DNA of 64,000 nucleotides. Source: Anaerolineae bacterium (GTDB lineage Bacteria; Chloroflexota; Anaerolineae; Promineifilales; Promineifilaceae). Numbering within the stretch: position 1 is the first letter of the stretch; every line of letters begins with the position of its first letter. This document shows, piece by piece, positions 9,619 to 17,740 of this stretch. Where the stretch lies: NCBI GenBank assembly GCA_023954475.1, contig JAMLHW010000012.1, positions 98,310-162,309 of the forward strand. The letters are read 5' to 3'. Position numbers and translations under genes: made by a program. The notes beneath the pieces were generated by a model that did not search any database, was not told the DNA's origin, and saw nothing but the letters and a program-made list of their open reading frames with translations.

Positions 9619-11004
9619 TTAGCGTATGTGTGCACGCAATTCGTCAAGCAAATGGGCGACATCGTAATCGGGATACAGATAGAGCAAGTCGAACAACTCG
9701 ATGGCCAGACGCACGGCTTGCCGCATCGACAGCCGCTCGTTGCGCAGCCCGTAAGCCAGCAATTCGGCCGACGCTCTGCGCACTTGTTTTTGCCGCTCTC
9801 CACTCTCATAGGCGTACGCCTGCGCATGATATACCAGTACCTGCAGCAGGAATTGACTGACTTCTTGCGGCGTGACCTGCGGATCGAGGTGGAAAATCTG
9901 CTCGTCCGTCAACCATTGCTGCAGCGGCATTCGGTTGTCGCTGCGCGTGACGGTAAACAAGAAGAACAGCCCCTGCCCCTGGTCATAGGCAATGGGATAG
10001 TCGCGCCAGCGGTGTTGGGGGAAATTCTCGGCTTGCAGTAAATTTTGCTGCCCGCGCAAGGCGGCGTAAATCACCGCCTGAAAAAAGGTCGACGCTTTGG
10101 GCCGCTGGTACGGGTAGAGCAGCGAATAGCTCTCAGCTTCGTCGACGAGCAAGCACAGCCCGCCATAGCCGTTGAGCCGCGCTAGTGTACTGACACCAGT
10201 CAGCAGATAAGCGATTTGGCGGGCGTTGTGGCCCACTTTATAGATCGAGGGGAATTTGACGCCGCGTGGCATCCCGCGCAGTGAGCGTGGTTTGCGCCCG
10301 CCTGCCAGCCAGTGCATCCACGTCTGGCGGCGGCGGGTGGCACTGATATTACTCAACATAGTGAGGCCAAGAACCAGCGGATCGATTTGAGCCGGTGACA
10401 GATCACGCAGTTGACCAGGGATGATGACGGAGTCGGCCGATTGTGTTAACAGGCGTGACAATCCCCGCTCGTCCGTATCGGGATAGCGCAGGTGGGTCAT
10501 CGCTTCGCGGTAGACGGCAAAACCGCGATGCGGCGGCAACTCCTGCAGGTCAAGGCTGATCGCGGCTACGAGGAAGTTGCGTTGCAGCGCCTCATGGGCG
10601 GCCAGTTCGACAAGATGGCTCTTGCCAAAGCCGTATTCGCCTACAACTGCTCGCACTGCCCCGCCGTCCCGCTGGGTCTGTTCCAGCGCCTGCCGCAAAC
10701 TAGCTTGTTCGGGAGCCAGTCCGATGGTCAGTTCGCTAACGTGTTGCGCCGGCGCGATGCCGACACGCAGGGCTTCGATCAGTTGCCGTGCCGCCAGTTG
10801 GTCGCGTGGCATCGGCGATGGTGGGATAAACGGGGTATGGTGGGGTTGGGGAATAGTAGGAAGCAATTCGGCCGAAAACTCCGCACTCGGTCGCCGAAAG
10901 CGCAGCCCGTTTTCGAACCGCACCAGCCACTCATAGCCGTTGCGGTAGGTTGCCAGCACCTGACCGCGACCAAATTGAGGGTGTTCAACCTGTTGACCAA
11001 TCAT
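9619..11004 (-). CDS. BrxD-like (DUF2791-type) ATPase with N-terminal Tudor-like domain
   Basis: Starting at ATG 11004 gives 461 residues. The first 45 residues (VEHPQFGRGQVLATYRNG, then WLVRFENG) resemble the small SH3/Tudor-like domain seen at the C-terminus of UvrD/PcrA helicases. A P-loop ATPase follows with Walker A GEYGFGKSH and Walker B LCLLVDEAES. Overall it parallels the neighbouring BrxD-like protein and looks like a diverged paralogue. It is spaced 22 nt from the preceding gene's end and 12 nt from the helicase start. The Tudor-like part may contact DNA, RNA polymerase or the helicase partner (inference). The alternative start, TTG at 11019, is considered less likely. Confidence 0.75.
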   Translation of the reverse strand: MIGQQVEHPQFGRGQVLATYRNGYEWLVRFENGLRFRRPSAEFSAELLPTIPQPHHTPFIPPSPMPRDQLAARQLIEALRVGIAPAQHVSELTIGLAPEQASLRQALEQTQRDGGAVRAVVGEYGFGKSHLVELAAHEALQRNFLVAAISLDLQELPPHRGFAVYREAMTHLRYPDTDERGLSRLLTQSADSVIIPGQLRDLSPAQIDPLVLGLTMLSNISATRRRQTWMHWLAGGRKPRSLRGMPRGVKFPSIYKVGHNARQIAYLLTGVSTLARLNGYGGLCLLVDEAESYSLLYPYQRPKASTFFQAVIYAALRGQQNLLQAENFPQHRWRDYPIAYDQGQGLFFLFTVTRSDNRMPLQQWLTDEQIFHLDPQVTPQEVSQFLLQVLVYHAQAYAYESGERQKQVRRASAELLAYGLRNERLSMRQAVRLAIELFDLLYLYPDYDVAHLLDELRAHIR

Positions 11005-11026
11005 CTTTGGGAAACACAATCGGGGA

Positions 11027-12310
11027 TCAATACGGCGCCGTCTCGCCGCCGCTCAGCTCATCCACCTGTCCGCGCAAAAGTGCCTGTGCTTCCGCCTCGG
11101 TGATAAGATACTCATCGCCGTAATGCTGCCGCGATAGCTCGACGACAAACGATTTGACAAACAGACGACGGTGACTGACGTCGAGAAAAACGTCGCGGGC
11201 GACGTTGGCCAGAATGTTGGCGTTTGCCGCCTGAATTGCGGGATCAAGCTGCGTCTCGAACGCCGCTTCGTAAATCGGTACCAGTTTCTCTCCGATCGCC
11301 AGCAGTAAATCGTCTTCATCGAGGTCGAGGTGTTCGAGGTTGATGAGTGGGCTGAAATGGTTGATGTGACTGAAGCGCCCGGGCGCACGCACACGCTGTT
11401 GTAGCGCAGGATATTTGGGTACGATGTCGTTAATAAATTGCGGCGGCACGGCGTAAACGAACAGGGCACCGGGGAGATCTTCGCGCGTGCGGTCGATGAC
11501 TTCGCGCAGCGTGTCGGTCGCCAGCTTTTCCGCTTTGGCACCAACGCTGGCCATGCGGTCCACTTCGTCAAATAGTAAGATGAGACCGGTGTATGATAGG
11601 GCGCGGATGATCTGGCACAGCGAGCGCAACATGCGGAATGCATTCGGCCGATTGATTTTTCCCGTCACCCCTATCTCGCGCAGAATTTGAGTGTCGTCGG
11701 GCGTCGTCGATTCGCCCATCAACCAGCGCGACAGCGATTCGACGCGTTCATCCTGTCCCCGCAATACGCTTTCGCAATAGCCGATGACGGCCGCCTTGTA
11801 CGCCGGGCTGTCGATGGACGTGGCTTCGAGCGTATCGATCAAGCCACGGTAGAGTGGATTGGTCAGTGTTTCTGCGCCAAGAGGTTGACTGGTGATGCGT
11901 TCCAGCGTTCCTTCCAGGAAACGGGTCAGGCCGGATTCATCGGTAATCGATTCGACCGATTCATGCCATATGAGGTTGTTGGCCACTGCCTGGTACACGG
12001 CGCGCTGGTCGTTGTACGGTGTTTCAGTTGGGCTGAGGTCAACCTTGACTACGGCAAACCCACGTTCCCAGGCGATATCGCGCAGACAATACAAGAAGTG
12101 CGATTTGCCGCTGCCATAGTCACCGATCACCATTTTGTATGCCGCGCCACCGTCTTGTAGATACGTCGAGAGGTAAAAGCGGTCGAGCGCATCCAGAATT
12201 GACTGATTGCCGGCATTGAAATACTGGATGCCGCGTGAGGGCGGCGTGCCGAAGCTGCCGAGCGTTTCGATGATGTGTCGTGCAAGGGGTTGGGAAATGT
12301 CAAGGGCCAT
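11027..12310 (-). CDS. brxD: BrxD-like ATP-binding protein (DUF2791 family)
   Basis: 427 residues with Walker A GDYGSGKSH near residues 65-73 and Walker B LILLFDEVD near 235-243. The N-terminal segment FGTPPSRGIQYFNAG and the spacing are characteristic of DUF2791 P-loop ATPases called BrxD in type 2 BREX loci. In BREX these occur next to an Lhr-like helicase, and the same pairing is seen here. PglZ, PglY/BrxC and PglW are not in the window. Probably an AAA-like NTPase that cooperates with the adjacent paralogue (9619-11004) as a hetero-complex. No strong Shine-Dalgarno is seen, but coupling to the upstream gene 17 nt away is likely. The family call is firm; membership of a functional BREX system is not shown. 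Confidence 0.8.
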   Translation of the reverse strand: MALDISQPLARHIIETLGSFGTPPSRGIQYFNAGNQSILDALDRFYLSTYLQDGGAAYKMVIGDYGSGKSHFLYCLRDIAWERGFAVVKVDLSPTETPYNDQRAVYQAVANNLIWHESVESITDESGLTRFLEGTLERITSQPLGAETLTNPLYRGLIDTLEATSIDSPAYKAAVIGYCESVLRGQDERVESLSRWLMGESTTPDDTQILREIGVTGKINRPNAFRMLRSLCQIIRALSYTGLILLFDEVDRMASVGAKAEKLATDTLREVIDRTREDLPGALFVYAVPPQFINDIVPKYPALQQRVRAPGRFSHINHFSPLINLEHLDLDEDDLLLAIGEKLVPIYEAAFETQLDPAIQAANANILANVARDVFLDVSHRRLFVKSFVVELSRQHYGDEYLITEAEAQALLRGQVDELSGGETAPY

Positions 12311-12327
12311 AGCCGGGTGCCGCTCGA

Positions 12328-13182
12328 TCAGTCGAAGGTGATGTCGCTATAGTATTGTCCGTCGGTTGCTGAATCGGGAATCCACATGCTCTTGCTGGAC
12401 TGATCAGCCTGGCTCTTGGTGGCAACGCCCAATCTGAGCCGCAATTTCTCGTCGGCGACCGTTAACGTCAATGTTTCCGTTTCGCGTAAAATTACCAAGT
12501 CACGAACAAACAGCACCCGGTCGTAATCTTTGAACGTGCTACGTGACGGCGCGTTCCAAAAACGGGCGCTCTGACGCCCCAACGTGACCTCGCTGTGTAG
12601 CTCGACGATGTTGATGCGCCCACCCTGCGGGCGCTGCTTGCGTTTGTCGATGCATTTTTGCCATGCGTCGTGTAACTCTTTCAGAAAGGCGGGCGCGTCG
12701 ATGGTCCGGCTGACAATGCGCTTGACTTGCTGATCATATGCTTTGAGAATGCCGGTCAGCGACAGCGGAATCGGTCGTGTCAACATTTCCTTGCCGTATT
12801 GCCACTGTCCTTTGCGGGCGGCAATATTGATGGCAAAGGTGAGCATTCCCACGCTCAACACAGGCGGACGGCCTGTGACGGTCTCACCTCGTGCGGCGAA
12901 CGTGCTGCGCAACTCTTTGGCAAAGTCAAACGCCAGATTGTCGAGCGCGGTTTGCGTCTCGCTGCCAAATGCAGTTAGTGCAATGTCCAGTTCCGGGCTG
13001 TCGATAGTGGTGGCGGCAGTTTCAAGCTTGGTCAGCGTTTTGTGCATGGGCAATGCATCGGCCGAATCGGCGGCAGTCAGCTTTTCGGCCGATTTCAACG
13101 CACTGATTACGGTGCGCAAAGCTTTGTATTGTGGGTCGAGTGCCTGTAAGGCTAGTTGCAATTGGGCGCGTGTCTCTTTCAT
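12328..13182 (-). CDS. Unknown protein, first gene of the BREX-like operon
   Basis: About 284 residues from ATG 13182 (MKETRAQLQ); in-frame upstream starts at 13242 (ATG) and 13245 (TTG) exist but add a segment unlike a normal N-terminus. The first 130 residues are strongly helical with heptad-like Leu/Ala spacing (probable coiled coil). The C-terminal half is mixed alpha/beta and ends in an acidic SDITFD tail. I recognise no family. It has no membrane segment, signal peptide or nucleotide-binding motif. Its position 17 nt ahead of the BrxD-like gene makes it the promoter-proximal member of the operon, where an adaptor, sensor or structural subunit would be plausible (inference). Two TCGGCCGA octamers 27 nt apart lie near the coding start. 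Confidence 0.7.
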   Translation of the reverse strand: MKETRAQLQLALQALDPQYKALRTVISALKSAEKLTAADSADALPMHKTLTKLETAATTIDSPELDIALTAFGSETQTALDNLAFDFAKELRSTFAARGETVTGRPPVLSVGMLTFAINIAARKGQWQYGKEMLTRPIPLSLTGILKAYDQQVKRIVSRTIDAPAFLKELHDAWQKCIDKRKQRPQGGRINIVELHSEVTLGRQSARFWNAPSRSTFKDYDRVLFVRDLVILRETETLTLTVADEKLRLRLGVATKSQADQSSKSMWIPDSATDGQYYSDITFD

Positions 13183-14087
13183 AATTAATCTGTTCTTTAT
13201 CGTTTGGTTTGTTGTGGGTGGTTTCTGCCCCGGCAGGAACATCAAACTGCTTTTAAATCACGTTTATGCCGTTGCTCTTGTTGAGTGTGCGCCAGTCATA
13301 TCAAGCAAAATAGGCAAAGTATCACTAGCAGAGTATATCACCACGCTTACAAATTGGCAGGTATGTTGTGCGGTAGCTGGCAATTCGAAACACTTTTTTC
13401 TAGAGAATTACGCCGTAAAAACACGCTTTTGATGAGGGAAATTTGTCATTCTTCATCAGTCGAATGCTGAAATTGATGGCAAAAACCGGCAAATTTCTCG
13501 CTGAGATTCTTTGATGGTGCAAAATTTCTCATTGATACTCATGTCATTACCTCTGGAAGGAGTGTCTAATCATGCACACATATGAAAACCATTGTACTTC
13601 GGGTAAGTTCGTTGATGCATCTGACGCTGATTCCGGGCATTGACAAACAGCTTGAAGGCACGTCTCAGGACTTCAATATAGTGGGTGAAGCAGACCGGGT
13701 ATAGACGACACGAAAGTCGAGAAAACAATGCGCTTCCCGGTCAACCAGAATCATGATGTAGGCTTTCTGTTTTTCTCCCAAACAAAGGTGAACAATTCAT
13801 CAAGCCCGGCAGTTGCGATCGGCCCCTCTCGAATGGGCGATTTGGTGGCGTACCTTCAGACGCCTCTGATGGTACGGAAGTATATGCCATCCACATACAC
13901 ATCTCAAGCGCCTCATGTTGCAGCGCATGGGGATAGCCGGCATTATGCGGTTCAGGTGTGAACCGATGTTGGCATAGCTCTCACAGCATCTGTTGATTAT
14001 CGGAACGATTGAACCCGGCTTTGATTTATTGTTCTGTGTTGTGATAATATGGATATGTTGACATGACACTATTATCCATTCATCCGC
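13183..14087. other. 905-nt intergenic region with IS1-type remnant
   Basis: The stretch upstream of the BREX-like operon. Positions 13183-13560 are AT-rich with repeats of the short word AAATTTCTC (around 13491 and 13523) but no clear promoter. Positions 13570-13980 hold a decayed transposase. Nothing is recognised from 13981 to 14087. No TCGGCCGA octamer occurs here. Confidence 0.6.
13570..13980 (-). pseudogene. IS1-family transposase remnant, frameshifted and internally deleted
   Basis: Minus-strand translation in changing frames gives segments that line up, in order, with IS1-type transposases: CQHRFTPEPHNAGYPHAL (zinc-finger end), ALEMC, YFRTIRGV (helix-turn-helix), LDELFTFV, KQKAYIMILVDREAHCFLDF (DDE core), then after a deletion RRAFKLFVNARNQRQMHQ and a stop at 13570. 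At least three frame changes and loss of the central catalytic part make it non-functional. No intact terminal repeats were found. It marks an old insertion beside the defence operon. Confidence 0.7.
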
Positions 14088-14585
14088 TCACCTAGACACT
14101 CTCGCTGAAATTACTCTGTCGACGATTTGTTCAATCGACCGATCTATTGAAACAACAATTGCCTCATCGTCAGTCGGTGGCTCCAATGTCGCAAATTGGC
14201 TCTGCAACATATTTGCTTTCATATAATGGCTTTCGCGTTGTGTCATGCGCTCCCAAATTCGATCAAAGTTCCCTTGCAAATAGACAAACAGCACGTCCTC
14301 ACTGACTCGCAACTGTTCGCGATACGCTTGTTTAAGAGCAGAACAAGCAACTACAGCTGATTCATCACGTTCCAAATGGTCAGCTGCTAACGTCGCCAGC
14401 CGTGATAACCACGGTTCACGATCTGTATCAGTTAGCGGCACGCCTCGCGCCATTTTGTCAACGTTTTCCTGCGGATGAAAATCATCCCCATCAAAAAACG
14501 TGCAATTGAGTCGGTTGGCTAGCGCTTTTCCCACTGTTGACTTACCCGAACCTGAAACACCCATTACGATAAAAATAGTAGCCAT
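14088..14585 (-). CDS. gntK: Gluconokinase
   Basis: 165 residues, the usual length for GntK. P-loop GVSGSGKST at 9-17, followed by the substrate-side motifs DGDDFHPQENVDKMARG and PLTDTDREPWL, and VVACSALKQAYR. It phosphorylates D-gluconate to 6-phosphogluconate using ATP in the cytoplasm. It is the last gene of the hexuronate operon, 45 nt after the AEC transporter. Gluconokinase is not part of the textbook galacturonate or glucuronate route. Its place behind a LarA-family epimerase suggests that gluconate is made internally from mannonate (see findings). Family assignment is very secure. Confidence 0.93.
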   Translation of the reverse strand: MATIFIVMGVSGSGKSTVGKALANRLNCTFFDGDDFHPQENVDKMARGVPLTDTDREPWLSRLATLAADHLERDESAVVACSALKQAYREQLRVSEDVLFVYLQGNFDRIWERMTQRESHYMKANMLQSQFATLEPPTDDEAIVVSIDRSIEQIVDRVISARVSR

Positions 14586-14630
14586 CTTTGCATTCCATTT
14601 TGAGCGCGATCAATACAGTTACATGCCAAT

Positions 14631-15560
14631 TCAGACAAAAATTGCCAGCATAATTGACAGACTGAAGATTGCAAACAATGTTGTCAACAAAACAGCGGTT
14701 GATAACGTTGCGACTCCCACTTCATACTTCTCCGCCATGATATACGCATTGACACCAATCGGCATTCCCGCCACCATCACTGCAACTGCTCCCCACAACG
14801 GGTCGAGTTGAAAAACACCAAACGCCAGAATGGCAACCAACAATGGCTGCACCACCATTTTTACCCCTACTAATGTCCACGCCTCACGCAGATGACCCGT
14901 AATTCGGTAGCGTGTCAGTGACGCACCCAGCACAAACAACGCACAAGGTAATGACGCATCACCAAAGCTATCCAGCGTTGTGTTGAGCAATGGCGGCAAC
15001 GAAAAGGGCAATATATTAAACGCGACTCCGGCTACCAATCCGAGAATGATCGGGTTGCGCGTTAGCTTCTGCACTGTCAGTTTGGCAATTAGGCGACCGC
15101 GTTGCCCTACGCCGCTGCTCCGCTCTACTAACAGCGTAACAACAAAAAAGAGCAATGCACTGTGTATCGAAACGAGCATAAATAACGGCAACAGTGCCTC
15201 ATCTCCTAAACCAGTTGAGATAATTGGCAAGCCAATCAAAATCATGTTGGAGTAAGATGCACCCAATCCAAATATCCCCTGCTCTGCGGCCGATTGGGCA
15301 AACAAAAGCTTTCCAATCAACATCCCTAACCCATAAGTAAAAAGGATGACGCCATAGTAGCAAAGCAGAAATTGCCAGTTGATCTGGGCTGGCAGCGTGA
15401 CATTTGCCAATGAGTGGAATAGTAAAACGGGAACGGCGATAGTGAAAACAAAACGGGAAATGCCGTCGATGTCGCGTTCGCTAAGAATACGCCAGCGGGC
15501 AACCCCATACCCCAACAAGGCGATGATGAAGATGGGAAAGACAACCGCCAAAACTGTCAT
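14631..15560 (-). CDS. AEC-family (auxin efflux carrier-type) membrane transporter
   Basis: 309 residues with about ten hydrophobic segments in the two-times-five arrangement of the AEC/BASS fold, beginning MTVLAVVFPIFIIALLGYG, typical for bacterial AEC proteins (malate, malonate and other carboxylate transport in characterised cases). Its ATG overlaps the stop of the LarA-family gene by 4 nt (ATGA), implying translational coupling. The link to a hydroxyacid epimerase and a gluconokinase suggests it moves a sugar acid or a small hydroxyacid. Direction and substrate cannot be read from the sequence. Confidence 0.85.
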   Translation of the reverse strand: MTVLAVVFPIFIIALLGYGVARWRILSERDIDGISRFVFTIAVPVLLFHSLANVTLPAQINWQFLLCYYGVILFTYGLGMLIGKLLFAQSAAEQGIFGLGASYSNMILIGLPIISTGLGDEALLPLFMLVSIHSALLFFVVTLLVERSSGVGQRGRLIAKLTVQKLTRNPIILGLVAGVAFNILPFSLPPLLNTTLDSFGDASLPCALFVLGASLTRYRITGHLREAWTLVGVKMVVQPLLVAILAFGVFQLDPLWGAVAVMVAGMPIGVNAYIMAEKYEVGVATLSTAVLLTTLFAIFSLSIMLAIFV

Positions 15561-16816
15561 GGCCTGGTGCGGTAGAGCATCTCACCTGCTTTAGGTACAT
15601 ATAGAATCCCCTCATCTTCTCGATCTTGCCACGCATGGATGTCGATTTCGGCCGGATTTTGATAGCCAAGTGCAAGTTGGGCACAATCTTCGGGCGGTAG
15701 CTTCGTCGCCAATGTCACGCGTGCCCTGGGCAATTCAATTCCATCAATAAAATCACCGTCGCCACGCACATGGGTGCTGTGCGCCAGTACGCCGAGTGGA
15801 ATATGCTTGAATTGGTCCCATTGTTCGAGGAAGTAGGGCAGGACATGATAACCAATTTCATAGATGTGTTTGCCGTGTACGTGACTGACGATATCGAGAT
15901 GAGGCGCGTAAATGATCAATTCGCCCCCTTCGGCCAGAGCAGGTTCGAGCTTGTACATTGCCTTGCCGCCTGTCCACAATTCATCATACATCGGCGGGGC
16001 TTGCGATAGCACGCGCTTAAACGGTTTGTCTACCCAGACAATGTGGCGTTGAGATGAGAGATCGGCCGCCGCGCTCCACGCACCCAGGTGATCGCCAATA
16101 AATATGCCTGCCAAACCTTTGTCGACGACGACAAGCGCGATCAGCGTGATCGGCGTTAGAATATGGGCTGCTGCTGCATGGATCATGTCGCGGACAGGGG
16201 TTTCTTTTATGCCAATTGTGCCACGCACACCAGCCAATGCACCTAACCAGTGGGTGACATTGATCATGTCTGCGCCTGAAATGCCGGGAAAAAGGTATTT
16301 TGCACCGCCCGAAAAGCCGACGACCTCGTGTGGGAAGGTGGGGCCGAGAATCAGGATATGGTCGTAGTCGTGGATGGCGCGATTGATCAAAATATCAACA
16401 TCGCCGCCCAGTGTCGGATGCCAACGATCGCCCGCTATTTCCTGGATTTGGGATTGGGGTAATGTACCGATGCTTGTCAACGCCTCTGCCGTGACCCAAT
16501 CGTGGTTTAGAACGCGCACGTGACGATAATATCTGCTGGTGCGATTTTCGGCCGAAATCCCCACCAATTTATCGAGCTGTGACTGCGCCAACGGGGGATG
16601 CGTCCCCAACGCAACCATAAAATCGAGTTGTTGTGTATCATGCAGCAGAGTCACCAGTTCATGAAACAAAAACGGTAGTGGAATCGTGCGCGTGTGGTCG
16701 GGAATCAGCACCAACACCTTTTGCCCACTAAACTTCTTTTCCAAACCCGCATAGAGCGTTTGCCGTACCGTGTCATCAGATAACAACCCGTCCGTTTGAA
16801 ATGCTTGTGCAATCAT
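15557..16816 (-). CDS. LarA-family nickel-pincer hydroxyacid racemase/epimerase
   Basis: 419 residues with the LarA hallmarks: DHTR at 40-43, GTHPP with His73, and PHEVVGFSGGAKYLFPGISG carrying His163 and Lys173, then His189 in THW. The spacing His163-Lys173-His189 (10 and 16) equals that of Lactiplantibacillus plantarum LarA His174-Lys184-His200, where the lysine holds the Ni pincer cofactor. It should therefore be a nickel enzyme needing LarB, LarC and LarE, none of which lie here. The family includes lactate and malate racemases and a D-gluconate 2-epimerase. The neighbours (fructuronate reductase upstream, gluconokinase downstream) favour mannonate/gluconate epimerisation. It starts 22 nt after the SDR gene ends. 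Confidence 0.85.
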   Translation of the reverse strand: MIAQAFQTDGLLSDDTVRQTLYAGLEKKFSGQKVLVLIPDHTRTIPLPFLFHELVTLLHDTQQLDFMVALGTHPPLAQSQLDKLVGISAENRTSRYYRHVRVLNHDWVTAEALTSIGTLPQSQIQEIAGDRWHPTLGGDVDILINRAIHDYDHILILGPTFPHEVVGFSGGAKYLFPGISGADMINVTHWLGALAGVRGTIGIKETPVRDMIHAAAAHILTPITLIALVVVDKGLAGIFIGDHLGAWSAAADLSSQRHIVWVDKPFKRVLSQAPPMYDELWTGGKAMYKLEPALAEGGELIIYAPHLDIVSHVHGKHIYEIGYHVLPYFLEQWDQFKHIPLGVLAHSTHVRGDGDFIDGIELPRARVTLATKLPPEDCAQLALGYQNPAEIDIHAWQDREDEGILYVPKAGEMLYRTRP

Positions 16817-16838
16817 AATTCCCTCAAATCTTCACCTG

Positions 16839-17669
16839 TCACACGCCACTAAACGCTGAAAATCCTCCGTCAACCGGAACAATGATGCCGGTCACAAATT
16901 GGGAGGCGGGCGACAACAACCAGAGCATCGTGCCCAACAATTCGTCGGCATTACCGAAGCGGCCCATCGGTGTGTGGTCAACGATTTGTTGGCCGCGAGC
17001 CGTCAGACTGCCATCATCATTGAGCAACAACGCTTTGTTTTGCTTGCCGATGAAAAAGCCGGGGGCCAACGCATTGACTCGAATAGCAGGGCTGTATTCT
17101 TGGGCCATATGGACGGCCAACCATTGCGTAAAATTACTAACCCCGGCTTTGGCTGCCGAATAAGCGGGGATGCGCGTCAAAGGCCGAAAGGCATTCATCG
17201 ACGAAATGTTGAGAATAACGCCTTCACCCTGTTCGGCCATGATTTTACCAATAACCTGACTGGGCAGAATTGTGCCGATGATGTTGAGATCAAAGACAAA
17301 GCCCAACGCTTCTTGCGACAGCTCAAAAAAGGGGTTATCAACATTGGTAGTGGCTTGCGGATGGTTACCCCCGGCAGCATTGATGAGAATGTCAATACGA
17401 TTGTAGGCGGCAATTATTTTCGCTACGGCCGTTTCCAGCACATCACGCTTTAGTACATCCCCATTCACAACCATATAACTTCCAGGCCCGGCATCCATTG
17501 GGATTTGGTAAGCCTTCGGTATCTCCGTATTGCGGTCCAAAATGGCGACATTGGCTCCCATGCCGATCAAGGCACAAGCCATTTCGCCGCCTAATACACC
17601 TGTGCCCCCGGTTATGACGGCCGTTTTTCCTGAAAAATCATACCATTGTGTTAATTCTTGCAGATTCAT
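16839..17669 (-). CDS. uxuB: SDR-type D-mannonate oxidoreductase (fructuronate reductase)
   Basis: 276 residues from ATG 17669, which has GGAAG five nt upstream. Rossmann motif GGTGVLGGE near 21-29, INAAGGNHP (NNAG equivalent), catalytic NISSMNAF serine, and Tyr/Lys in YSAAKAG. The length and the IPMDAGPGSYMVVNGDV region resemble the SDR proteins (YjmF-like) of Gram-positive hexuronate operons that reduce D-fructuronate to D-mannonate with NADH. Flanked by tagaturonate epimerase upstream and the LarA-family gene downstream, it would supply mannonate. SDR specificity is inferred from context; another sugar-acid dehydrogenase is possible. Confidence 0.8.
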   Translation of the reverse strand: MNLQELTQWYDFSGKTAVITGGTGVLGGEMACALIGMGANVAILDRNTEIPKAYQIPMDAGPGSYMVVNGDVLKRDVLETAVAKIIAAYNRIDILINAAGGNHPQATTNVDNPFFELSQEALGFVFDLNIIGTILPSQVIGKIMAEQGEGVILNISSMNAFRPLTRIPAYSAAKAGVSNFTQWLAVHMAQEYSPAIRVNALAPGFFIGKQNKALLLNDDGSLTARGQQIVDHTPMGRFGNADELLGTMLWLLSPASQFVTGIIVPVDGGFSAFSGV

Positions 17670-17740
17670 GATAGCTTCCAATCGTGATGGAATGTGTCTG
17701 TTTTATCAAACCATTCAAAGGTATGTGCCCACGAAAGTGT

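Noticed and set aside
13728..13961. 77-codon plus-strand frame
   Set aside because: It lies on the opposite strand of the recognisable IS1-type transposase remnant, which explains the sequence better.
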